The notes below the pieces were generated by a model. The model saw only the letters and a program-made list of their open reading frames with translations. It ran no database searches and was not told the DNA's origin. Below, piece after piece: positions 11,501-19,700 of a stretch of 52,510 nt of DNA; position 1 is the stretch's first letter, and each line of letters begins with the position of its first letter. The stretch comes from Cyanobacteria bacterium UBA2566. GTDB taxonomy: Bacteria > Cyanobacteriota > Cyanobacteriia > Cyanobacteriales > Desertifilaceae. A program made the position numbers and the translations under genes. The stretch spans positions 1 to 52,510 of the forward strand of contig DDLS01000017.1 of assembly GCA_002340255.1 (NCBI GenBank). Reading direction: 5' to 3'.

Positions 11501-11984
11501 TATAGGAGATTTTTGTGGCTAAATAATCCTTATCATTAGCAACACACATCTCAAAATAATTTTCTGTATCTAAAGGCTTGCGATCGGCTAAATTAAACAG
11601 TAGATAAGTATTGAGATCTGCTCCGGCAAAAACCCCGATCGATCCATCAAAGCGATCGGGAACGACATTAGCACTTTCCAGGGCTTCGACAGCACATTCG
11701 AGGATAACGCGGTGCTGGGGGTCGGTGATTTCTGCTTCTCTGGGGGTGAAGTTGAAAAAGGACGCATCAAACCATTCGACATCATCGAGCATGTAGCTGG
11801 CCCGAACATAATCCCCATTATTCAGCAAATCGGGTTCGACGCGACCGGTCAGTTCGTCCCGAGAAAATTCCGTTCTTCCCGTTATGCCATCTTGCAAATT
11901 CTGCCAAAATTCCTCCAGGTTTTTTGCTTGCGGAAAGCGTCCGGATAAACCGACGATGGCAATTGAGTTGAGATTATCTTCCAT
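5532..11984 (-). CDS. Type I PKS, KS-AT-KR-DH-ER-ACP (unusual domain order)
   Basis: One polyketide extension with full reduction. KS at 6-430 (Cys176 in TACSTS, His312, His352); AT at 525-870 with GHSIGEW and the malonyl-type HAFH motif; a KR structural half (905-1130) and catalytic half (1140-1345, GGLGAIG, Tyr in YCGANNF); DH at about 1363-1630 with His1394 and Asp1557; ER at 1645-1960 with the nucleotide motif AAGGVGQAA; ACP with Ser2095 in GGDSL. All catalytic residues I can check are present, so a saturated C2 unit is predicted. DH and ER follow the KR core, and the piece that normally closes a KR (LPSEGIEVFDRVL, about 1997) appears only after the ER. The acidic C-terminus (DRVEIEL) suits docking to the TubC domain of the next protein. 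Confidence 0.93.
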   Translation of the reverse strand: MEDNLNSIAIVGLSGRFPQAKNLEEFWQNLQDGITGRTEFSRDELTGRVEPDLLNNGDYVRASYMLDDVEWFDASFFNFTPREAEITDPQHRVILECAVEALESANVVPDRFDGSIGVFAGADLNTYLLFNLADRKPLDTENYFEMCVANDKDYLATKISYKLNLTGPSLTVQTACSTSLVAVHLACQNLLDYQCDLALAGGVSITLPQERGYLYQEGGALSSDGYCRAFDAKAGGTVGGNGAGLVVLKRLEEALNDGDRIYAVIRGSAIDNDGAAKVGYTAPSIEGQAKAIAEALEVAEVNPETISYIEAHGTGTPLGDPIEIAALTKAFRGSTAKKQFCAIGSVKTNIGHLNTAAGIAGLLKTVLAIDRKMLPPSLNFETPNPEIDFASSPFYVNDRLLQWQSNGTPRRAGVSSFGFGGTNAHLVLEQAPERESVKSARTHHLLLLSAKTASALDAATTNLGNYLERHPETELADVAYSLQVGRAEFNYRRAIALQTRDEAIQALAAPDAAPVRTGVRQGKDCSVAFMFSGQGSQYPDMAKELYESEPVFQTHLDRCCELLQPHLGLDLRSLLYPETESRKMAGERLQQTAMAQPALFAIEYSLAQLWISWGIRPNALIGHSIGEWVAATLAEIFTLEDALQLVALRGQLMQEMPEGAMLAVPLSPAELQPFLNSDLVLAVHNAPDACAISGTKTAIALLEQTLQAKEIKVRRLHTSHAFHSPMMEPMLAPFIEAVKTVTLSAPQIPLLSNVTGTWLAAEDATDPQYWANHLRSTVRFSTGIEMLLERPGQILLEVGPGIVLTQLAKRHLPREGNHGIFASTRHPKNAQSDRAVLLDTLGQLWLRGVAVDWSNFYGEELPQRIALPTYPFERQRYWIEAQEPTAKVAETSVKSAPSSTKNPDPTHWFYTPVWKRSQPPVETATQTRCWLLFADECGVGAKLAQKLTENGDRAILAKVGKEFGQIEDNTYTLDPCQQEHYETLLSELRDRRLHPDAIAHCWSITPPKASDTDALLDRGFYSVLHLARALGKQARTQAMLVTVLSSEMQPTTGEESLSPVKATVLGPIRTIPLEFPDLRCRSIDITLPTEDNWQSEQLYDRLAAELQNPNGDTIVAYRNRNRWVQEVEPLPLPKRNTIPRLKEEGVYWLVGGLGAIGLTLATHLARETKATLILSGRTGLPPREGWQRWRNDDRLGKQIQQIEEIEALGGTVCIADADVCDRDSLQRVRNLAIKQFGTINGVVHCAGVLEDEAIERGDRDRQMRVLAPKVKGTLLLEDVLSDIPLDFFIFCSSGTAFHPLFGQVAYCGANNFLDVFAHYKMAKDGTFALSIDWEGWQGSGMGVEGTKYLTRPSDDSAPEASPSHPLLHRYRLEGERHIFESNLNSDKDWVLDEHRIGNRATLPGTGYLELVRAACEHCLNSSVLEFRNLYFLTPLVAPKGQTVTAETVLSPQNGSWEFTVRDLGTGQECARGEVEILDRKAAPTRDLAALRSQCGDRQFSGADIDVSNHSGMATYGARWQNWQEVFWGNQSGLAALELPEEFVGDLEFYGLHPALLDNATGALVRQREGAYLPFFYKRLSLYGKFPARLYSYIGEARDNPSTEDILHFDIAVMDAEGNVLAEIEDYTLKRSQKPATPTVENAELAIAVPGDLSTLGFIPTSRPTPQPGEVEIEVKATGVNFKEVLLALGLIPGLGDESLRFGLECAGTIASVGEGVTAWKVGDAVMGFGASCYNRFTTVPADFVAPKPDRLSWEEAATLPVAFITAYYALIELGQLKAGDKVLIHSAAGGVGQAAVQIARGVGAEIWATAGSPHKREFLKSQGIQWVMDSRSLNFAEEVMNSTNGRGVDVVLNSLGGEFLTESLGVLAPYGRFLELGQRDILNNAAIGLRPFAKNLSFFAINLDRAHPHFGQLWQDVMARVEEGTFAPLEYRVFSSTNVKEAFDFVANARHIGKVVVSWQGCESLSEWVMPAASSPQKPAVSPMKKAEISELKHWLLPSEGIEVFDRVLGCSLPQILVSTIDFTARGQQQLQVLAQPADGKETLVTSSYPRPQLSNSYQNPSNPREEILADIWQEMLRMTPIGVRDNFFELGGDSLIAVQVMAKIRTAFNVDLPGSSLFETPTIAELAAAIERLQKQTGALGADRVEIEL

Positions 11985-12048
11985 GATTGATAAGAACCTA
12001 AATACGAGAAGTTAAATGGGATTGCTAAAAGTGAATCGATGGTTTTTC

Positions 12049-15000
12049 TCAGCGCGAGCGATTTTTTTGCCGTCGTTTTAAGGCGGCTTGCTTGCGCCGA
12101 TCGCCGCGATCGCGCACGGTTTGCATCAAGGTTTCGCTGCCTTTGGTTTCCCCGAGATGGCGGGCGAGTGATTCGATAGTGGGATATTCAAACAGGGTTA
12201 AAACTGAGATATCCTGTTTCAAAGTTTCGGCGAGTTGAGCGCGAACTTGTACAGCCGCGATCGAATTGCCTCCCAAGTCGAAAAAGTTTTGCTGGATATC
12301 AAAGGGAGGTTCTAGATTCAAAACCCCTTGCCAAATTTTGGCGATCGCCTCTTCGAGTTCGTTACTCGGCGGCACAATAGAGCGAGTTTCTGAGGAGGTA
12401 ATGTCCTCGAGATTAATCAGCTTTTGTCGATTGATTTTGCCGTTAGCCGTGAGCGGCCAGCGATCGAGGAGAATATACTGAGTGGGGATGGCATAATCTG
12501 GCAGCCGTTCTTGTAAAAACGCTTGTAGTGCTCGGCGTTTGAACTGTTTTTCCCCATCTCCTCGGGCGAGAATGACGTGTTGTCCCAAAATATCTAAGGG
12601 CGATCCAGCTTTCGGGAAAAATGTACAGTCTTCAAATCCTTGCTTGGAAAGGCGATCGCACCACTCTTGGGGCGATAGGGTGGGTAGATTAGCGCTTAAG
12701 CGTTCGTCTTTGTAGTCCCTAAACCCTTCGGTTAAACCAATCGTCGTCATGTGCGAGGGACGAAAGTCCGTCAGTTCGACTAACAGTAACGATCCGCCGG
12801 CTGCGAGCAGCGATCGCGTGTAGGGTAAAGTGACGTTTAAATCTCGCGCTACGTGGATAACATTGACGGCAAGGATGAGATCGAAACTGGCTAATTCATA
12901 GCCCTGTTCTTTGGGGTCTTGATTAATGTCAAAAAGGCGATATTCTATGAAGGGATAATCTCTAAATTTTTGCCGCCCTTGATTGAGGAAAAATTGGGAA
13001 ATATCCGTGTAAGTGTAACGGGTATTGGTTTTGGGTAACTTCGGTAACAGAGAGCAAGTAGTTGCGCCGACTCCCGCACCAATTTCCAAGATGCGCAGAG
13101 GTTTATCTTGCGGCCAAGTGCGAACCAATTGTGCCACTGCCGCTTTCACCAAATTGTTGGAATAGCGCGCCGAAGGCGAACGTTCATAAGCACTTTCAGC
13201 CGTCTCTTGACTCCCTTGGATAAAAAGCAGATCGACAGGATTTTTCTCCCCTCGGAAGATGGGAATGTGATGTTCTCCATTGCGTTGCAGATAAGAAAGG
13301 AGATCCTGAGAGATAGGATCGGTTAGTCCAGCGGCATTTTGCCAGAGTTGTTGCAGATTATCCGTATTTAAGGGTTTGGGACTGATCCAGCGATCGCCGT
13401 CTTCGCAAATTAAATCCCCTTGGTTGGTCAAGATGCTCAACCATTGACGGATAGTTTTGTCATAATCCGGTAGAAGCCCGCATTGCTCGATGAGTTCGCT
13501 GCTCGAATAGCTCTCTCCAGCTTGGGTATACACTCCCAAATCCTTGAAGGTTTGCCTCATATAAGCAATGCTCAATGCTTCCAATCGTTCTCCGGTCTCT
13601 GCTAGTCCATCGAGATCGAATTCGGGTAAAATGCGATGGGTTTCGCGATCGCCAGCCGCGAGCAGCGATCGCCATGCTGTCTCGATCTCCGACTCATCCC
13701 GATCTTCAATAGCGAACAAGCTTCCCTCTGGAGAAGATTGACAAATCAAATAAGCGGCAAGCTGATGCTTGACATTCTCTTTCACCATCACCAAAGCATC
13801 CCGAACTCCCGGATGCTGGCGCAATGCCACCTCAATTTCTCCCAATTCGAGGCGATATCCTTGCAGTTTTACGAGATTGTCTTCCCGTCCGAGAAACTCG
13901 ATATTGCCATCTCGAAGGTAGCGCCCTAAATCTCCCGTTCGGTACAAGCGCTCGCCAGTAGCAGGATGAATGATAAAACTCGCCTCGGTTTTCTCGCGAT
14001 CTTCCCAATATCCTTGTGCCAAACCGATACCGCCAATATACAATTGTCCGGCAACCCAAACCGGTACGGGTTCGAGGAACTCGTCTAACACATAAAATTT
14101 CTGATTTGTCAAAGATTTGCCGTAAGGAATGCTCTGCCACTGCGGATCGACCGCCTCGATGGGGTAGAAAATCGACCAGATGGAAGCTTCCGTTGCTCCA
14201 CCCAAACTGACAACTTGCAGATCGGGCATGAGGGAATGGAGGCGATCGGGCAAACTCAAGGGAATCCAGTCACCGCTCAATAATGCCAAGCGCAAGGAGG
14301 CGAGGGCGGAATCGTTGTCTTGGCTCACATATTCCGCCAGCATTTCCATCAGTGCCGGGACGGTATTCCAAAGGGTTACCCTTTCTCGCTGAATTAACTC
14401 TAACCAATGAGCGGGATTTTTCCCATGTAAAGGTTTGGGAATAACAAGTGTTCCTCCCGCAGCCAACACGCCGAAAATATCGTAAACGGATAAGTCGAAA
14501 GTGAGGGCGGAGAGGGCGAAAACGCGATCGCCAGAAGTGACTTGGAAGCGCTGGTTAATATCGATAATGGTATTAACCGCACCGCGATGGTCGATGGCTA
14601 CGCCTTTCGGTTCTCCCGTAGATCCAGAAGTATAGATGACATAGGCTAAATCTTCTTGTTCTTGCAGCGCGTCGTCAGGATCGAGCAGATCGTCAGCTAA
14701 CTCTGCCTTATCGACCAAAAGCCATTGCACCCCAGTAAACCCAGCAAGATGTTCTTGCAAATGAGATTGAGTCAAGGCAACTGTCACATTAGCACTGGTC
14801 AATATTTTTTGTTGGCGGCGTTCCGGCCAAGTCGGAGCAATGGGGACGTAGGCTCCTCCCGCAGCCAGAATAGCTAAGACGGCAACCATTTGTTCCCATC
14901 CTTTTTCCATAACCACGGCAACCATTTGATGGGGACGGACTCCCAGTTGGCGCAAATCTCGACTTAATTGACAAGCGCGACGAGAAACTTCTTCATAGGT

Positions 15001-16611
15001 GAGAACTCGATCGCTGGTAACAAGGGCAGGATGTTGGGGTTGTTGGCGAGCGCGAGCGCTAAAGAACTGATGTAGTAGCCCTTCGGGGGCAATCGCCTCC
15101 GTAGCATTAATGGCTGTCCGTTGCGCCAATTGAGCCACGGGAATGAGGTGTAATTGTTGTTGCTCCCAAGTCTCTTCTTTATCAGCCAAGCGATCGAGGA
15201 GATGCTGATAGGTCTCGAACATATCTTCGATCGTGCCTGGAGGAAAAAGTCCTTCAACATAATCCCAGTTGAAATCTAAGGAACCATCCGCCCGGACGTA
15301 ATACTGATAATCGAGCCAAACTTGCGGGGTTTGAGAAATACTGTAAACGGTTTCGGTTTGCTCTTCCAGGAAGGCGATCGCGGTGGGATTAGTTTCGCTT
15401 TGTTGCGGCCCGTGGGTAAAAATAATAGGCATCGCTGACAAGCTGGCTTCTCTTTGTTGCGCTTCCACCCATTCTCGCAAAACGCGAACGCCACTCACCG
15501 CCCCATGTTCTAAATCTTGCCACAATTGCTCCTGCAAGCGTCGGGCGCGGACAGCAAAAGGTTGATTGGGAGAACAATTCACTTCAAGGAGAATAAAGGA
15601 GGCACATTCCCCAATAATTTCATTAATTTGTGGGTGAAAAGGTAGGCGGTTAAACGAAGGGACGTTAAGGGTAAAGTGAGGAGATTTACTCCAGCGTGCC
15701 AGGACTTCCGCGTAGGTAGCCAGGAGTAAGCCTGTTGGGGTTAAATTCCGACGGGCGGCTTTCTGTTTTAAAGTTTGCCATTTTTGAGAATCGATAACTG
15801 CTCTCAGGCGTTTAAAGCGCGGCTGAGAGATATTGCCGGGATTTTGAGCGAGAGGTAATTCGGGAGCGGGAGGAAGATGGCTGATGCGATCGCGCCAATA
15901 GGTTAAATCTTTTTCGTAGCGAGGGGTTTCTTCGAGGGTTCGAGTCCCCAATACATAATCTCGGAAAGATAATTCTAAAGCTGGAAGTTGACTATCGCTC
16001 TCATTGTAAAAATGCGAGAGGTCTTGGAATAGTTTTAAGGTACTCCAAAAGTCGGTACACCAGCCATCCAAACTTAAATGCAGGCGAAAATCACGATCGC
16101 TTAATTGCGTGGCGACTACCTCGAATTGCGGCCAGCGATCGAGAGGTAAAACTTGATGGGAGAGGCGATCTCTCACGGCTTGAATATGGGAAGAAATAGC
16201 CGTTTCATTCGCATCCCGCAGGTCGGTTAGGGCAATTTCATAAGGGGGAGGTGATTCTAAAACTTGTTGGCGACCATCGCTTAAAACCACTGCCCGCAGC
16301 ATATCGTGGCGATCGATTAACTGTTGCCAAGCGTGTTGAAAGCGAGGGAAATCAAAGTCTTTGGCTTCCAATTCCAAATAGTTGTGCATGGAAACATTGC
16401 CCAACTCAAAAGCCCCACTTCTTCCCAACCAATAGGCTTGCTGCATTTCTGTTAGCGGAAACGCCTCGTACCGTCCGGCGCGATCGGGAACGATTTGCGG
16501 CACGGAAACGGTTTTTTCTTGTTCGGATTTCAGAGATTTTTTAACTTTCCCCTGTAATAGTTTTTCGAGTAATTCTCGTTTGGGAGTTGATAAATTTTCT
16601 TTACTTTTCAT
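12049..16611 (-). CDS. NRPS module Cy-A(MT)-PCP, cysteine-specific
   Basis: Middle module expected to condense, cyclise and methylate cysteine. A Lys-rich N-terminal helix (about 1-40) looks like a docking segment in place of a TubC domain. Cy domain starts near 50, with DGWCTD at 182-187. The adenylation domain follows from about 500 and shows the cysteine code residues D-L-Y-N-L-S-L-I-W. An SAM methyltransferase (LEIGAGVG at 1175-1182) interrupts it between A8 and A9; A10 (NGK) is near 1390. The carrier domain has Ser1450 in GGNSI. The last 20 residues are strongly basic (RRKQAALKRRQKNRSR), as is common for NRPS proteins handing to a KS. No release domain, so the chain passes to the PKS encoded 64 bp downstream. 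Confidence 0.93.
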   Translation of the reverse strand: MKSKENLSTPKRELLEKLLQGKVKKSLKSEQEKTVSVPQIVPDRAGRYEAFPLTEMQQAYWLGRSGAFELGNVSMHNYLELEAKDFDFPRFQHAWQQLIDRHDMLRAVVLSDGRQQVLESPPPYEIALTDLRDANETAISSHIQAVRDRLSHQVLPLDRWPQFEVVATQLSDRDFRLHLSLDGWCTDFWSTLKLFQDLSHFYNESDSQLPALELSFRDYVLGTRTLEETPRYEKDLTYWRDRISHLPPAPELPLAQNPGNISQPRFKRLRAVIDSQKWQTLKQKAARRNLTPTGLLLATYAEVLARWSKSPHFTLNVPSFNRLPFHPQINEIIGECASFILLEVNCSPNQPFAVRARRLQEQLWQDLEHGAVSGVRVLREWVEAQQREASLSAMPIIFTHGPQQSETNPTAIAFLEEQTETVYSISQTPQVWLDYQYYVRADGSLDFNWDYVEGLFPPGTIEDMFETYQHLLDRLADKEETWEQQQLHLIPVAQLAQRTAINATEAIAPEGLLHQFFSARARQQPQHPALVTSDRVLTYEEVSRRACQLSRDLRQLGVRPHQMVAVVMEKGWEQMVAVLAILAAGGAYVPIAPTWPERRQQKILTSANVTVALTQSHLQEHLAGFTGVQWLLVDKAELADDLLDPDDALQEQEDLAYVIYTSGSTGEPKGVAIDHRGAVNTIIDINQRFQVTSGDRVFALSALTFDLSVYDIFGVLAAGGTLVIPKPLHGKNPAHWLELIQRERVTLWNTVPALMEMLAEYVSQDNDSALASLRLALLSGDWIPLSLPDRLHSLMPDLQVVSLGGATEASIWSIFYPIEAVDPQWQSIPYGKSLTNQKFYVLDEFLEPVPVWVAGQLYIGGIGLAQGYWEDREKTEASFIIHPATGERLYRTGDLGRYLRDGNIEFLGREDNLVKLQGYRLELGEIEVALRQHPGVRDALVMVKENVKHQLAAYLICQSSPEGSLFAIEDRDESEIETAWRSLLAAGDRETHRILPEFDLDGLAETGERLEALSIAYMRQTFKDLGVYTQAGESYSSSELIEQCGLLPDYDKTIRQWLSILTNQGDLICEDGDRWISPKPLNTDNLQQLWQNAAGLTDPISQDLLSYLQRNGEHHIPIFRGEKNPVDLLFIQGSQETAESAYERSPSARYSNNLVKAAVAQLVRTWPQDKPLRILEIGAGVGATTCSLLPKLPKTNTRYTYTDISQFFLNQGRQKFRDYPFIEYRLFDINQDPKEQGYELASFDLILAVNVIHVARDLNVTLPYTRSLLAAGGSLLLVELTDFRPSHMTTIGLTEGFRDYKDERLSANLPTLSPQEWCDRLSKQGFEDCTFFPKAGSPLDILGQHVILARGDGEKQFKRRALQAFLQERLPDYAIPTQYILLDRWPLTANGKINRQKLINLEDITSSETRSIVPPSNELEEAIAKIWQGVLNLEPPFDIQQNFFDLGGNSIAAVQVRAQLAETLKQDISVLTLFEYPTIESLARHLGETKGSETLMQTVRDRGDRRKQAALKRRQKNRSR

Positions 16612-16630
16612 TATCCTGGTTTGGGGGTAG

Positions 16631-16729
16631 GTCTTTCCCCTCCTAGGAGGGGTTAGGGGTGGGTCTCTCCCCTCTAGAGAGGGACTGGGTCTGGGTCTTT
16701 CCCCTCCTAGGAGGGGTTAGGGGTGGGTC
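16631..16729. repeat. Intercistronic direct repeat with CCCCTCCTAGGAGGGG palindromes
   Basis: Two copies of a 35-bp unit (16631-16665 and 16695-16729) flank a related palindrome, CCCTCTAGAGAGGG. Each unit contains the perfect 16-bp palindrome CCCCTCCTAGGAGGGG followed by TTAGGGGTGGGTC. The array fills most of the gap between two megasynthase genes, and the second copy supplies part of the upstream gene's stop codon (16728-16730). Transcribed, it could form stacked hairpins. It resembles common cyanobacterial intergenic C/G-rich repeats. Confidence 0.85.
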
Positions 16730-19700
16730 ATTGACCGCTCAACAAATCGGCTGCCTCCTCATCAGATAACCCTTCAAGTTGAGCCAGTAAATTCTCCTCG
16801 ATCGCCTCGGCCAATTCGGCAACGGTTGACGCATCGAGCAGTTGGCGCAAACTTAAATCGGCGGCGGGTAAAGCTTCTCGAATTCGCGTCAGGATTTGCG
16901 TCGCTTGCAGGGAATTCCCTCCGAGTTCAAAGAAGTTTTCGCCGATGCCAATGCGATCGAGCTCTAAAACTTCTTGCCAAATTTGAGCGAGGAGTTCTTC
17001 TTGGGCATTACGCGGTGCAACATAGGGGGTTTGAGCCGGTTTAGATTGAGGAGAAGGAAGAGCTTTGCGGTTAATTTTGCCGTTGGCTGTCAGAGGGAAT
17101 TCATCTAAGAAAACAAAGGCAGAAGGAACCATATAATCGGGCAGGCGGGTAGTTAATAAATTCCGCAATTCTTCCTCGAAAGAGAGGGATTTTTCTGTTG
17201 TTTCTTCTGGGTTAGATGCTTGGGGTTGCAACCATTGCTGCTTTTGTTCGGGGGCGATCGCGCCGCCCAAGAATCCCTGGAGCAGGATATTATTACTTTC
17301 GAGTTGGAAACAGTCCTCGATCACTTCGGCATCCATGGGGTCGCCAATAGCACAGAGTCCAATGTTGTAGCGCTGACATTCTTCGCTCAATAATTGACCT
17401 ATATATCCCGCTTCAAGCAAGCAAAAGTCTCGGGCAAATTCGCCGTAAAGTGGCGAGATCGCGTCAAGAGAGCCAATGGAAAAGAGGGCAAAAGCAGCGC
17501 GATCGAAAATATCTTTGTTGGAGTAACTGTATAAATCTCGCTCCAAACGGGCTGTTTTGGAGATTAAAATCAGGCGATGCTTGACCGGATGGTAGTAGTA
17601 GGTTCCCCCTTCTAAACCGTCAATGCGTCCCGGTTTGACATAAATATAAGTCTGCACGGGATACAGATGGCCGGCTGAAGGATAGCGATATTTCGGCAGA
17701 GGAGATTCTGCTAACTGCAAGGAACGCAGGCCATTTAACAGGTTGGCTAAGTCAGTTAAAGGGAAGGGGGCTTGCAAATATTGACGGTAGCTTTGACGCT
17801 GGAGATAGATATCGCGCCGCAGGGGTTCGGAGGTGGGTAATTCCGTCTCTACATTCCCCTCTAGGGACCGAATTCCTCGTTGTTCCAGGCGAAACTCTAA
17901 CCGCGCCACCGGATCGAGAACCAGACCGCTTTCAGAGGTTTCTGTAGGAGTTTCTGGAACGTCAGTATCGCTCACGACATAAGCTACCAATTGTTCTTTG
18001 CTACGACGATCTCCCGCAGAGGTGACAATTGCTTTACGGACGCGAGGATGTTCGGCGATCGCACTTTCGACCTCTCCTGCTTCGATCCGATAGCCGCGAA
18101 TTTTCAGTTGGAAGTCTTCTCGACCCAAAAATTCGATATTGCCATCGGGAAGGTAGCGTCCCAAGTCCCCAGTAAGGTAGAGACGTTCTCCCGTTTCAGG
18201 ATGAATGATAAAGCTGGCGGCGGTTTTCTCTGAGTCCTTCCAGTATCTCTCGGCTAAACCAACGCCACCGATGTAGAGTTGTCCCGTCACCCAGATCGGA
18301 CAGGGTTCCAGATTTGGGTTGAGGACGTAGAAGTGTTGGTTGAGCAGGGGAAGACCGTAGGGAATACTGTTCCATGCCGGATCGATCTCGTCAATGGGAT
18401 AATAAATCGACCAGATAGACGCTTCGGTTGCACCTCCCAAACTCATTACCGTCGCTTCTGGAGCAATGGCTTTAATCTGTGGAGGTAAGGTGAGGGGCAG
18501 CCAATCTCCGCTCAAGAGTACCGATCGCAGAGAATTTGCTTTTAAGTCGGGGCGAGATTCCATGTAATCGACAAATAGCTGCATGAGGGCGGGCACCGAG
18601 TTCCACAGAGTTATGCCATTACTCTCTACCAACTCCGCCCAATGAGCTGGATCTTTAGCGACTTCCGCTTCGGGTATTACCAGAGTTGCTCCGGCTGCTA
18701 GAGTGCCGAAGATATCGTAGACCGAGAGGTCGAAACTCAGAGAAGAGAGGGCGAGGACGCGATCGCTCGTATCCACTTGGAAGCGCTGATTGATATCGAC
18801 AACAGTATTTAATGCACCCCGATGGGCGATGGCAACTCCTTTCGGCTTGCCTGTCGAACCGGAGGTATAAATAACATACGCCAAGTTTTCAGCAGTTTGT
18901 CGGCTTTCTAGAGGAATGTCGGGTTGCTCGGATAGGTCGTCGCTCTCGGGGAAAATAACGGTGATATGGGCGGGAAGAGTAATCCGATCGCGTAATTTCG
19001 ATTGGGCGATCGCAATGTTGACATCCCCATTTTCCAATAAGTACGCCATGCGTTCGGAAGGCATTTCCGAATCGATGGGCAAATAGGCAGCACCGGAGGC
19101 CAGAATTCCGAGAACCGCAGCGACTTGTTCCCAGCCTTTTTCCATGACTACGGCTACCAGTTCGTCTGGCTTTGCCCCTAACTCGCGCAGCCGATGGCCC
19201 AGTTGACAGGCAAGGCGAGAGAGTTCTTGGTAGGTAAAGGTGCGATGCAGAGTGGAAATGGCGATCGCTTTGGGAGTCTTTTGCGCTTGTTGGAAGAAGC
19301 CATCGTGAAGCAATCCAGAGGGAAGGGGAGCATCTGTTTGATTGCTTTCTTGTTGAATATCGAGTTGGGGAATGTGCAACTGTCGCCCTTGCTCTTCCCA
19401 AGCACTCTCCACTGTCGCCAAACGCTGGAGGAAGGTCTCGTAGGTGGCAAACATGGCATCGAGAACCCCCTCGGGAAAAGCTTCATCCACGCAATCCCAC
19501 GTAACCACTAAAGTCTGTCCATCCTCGTATACTTGATAGTCGAGAATCACTTGGGGCGTTTGGCTGATGCCGTAGGTCAACTGACCGAATTGGGAAATTG
19601 CTGGGGGTTTGGCCTCGACTCCATCTTGAATCAGATTGCTGGTAAAGACAATGGGCATGAGAACTGAGGAACCATCTCCTTGCAGTCGGTTCAGTTCTCG

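Noticed and set aside
18889..19401. 170-codon open frame within the PKS-NRPS gene
   Set aside because: It is a different frame of a strongly supported A-domain coding region and is rich in Arg/Ser/Pro, as expected for a shadow frame in this composition.
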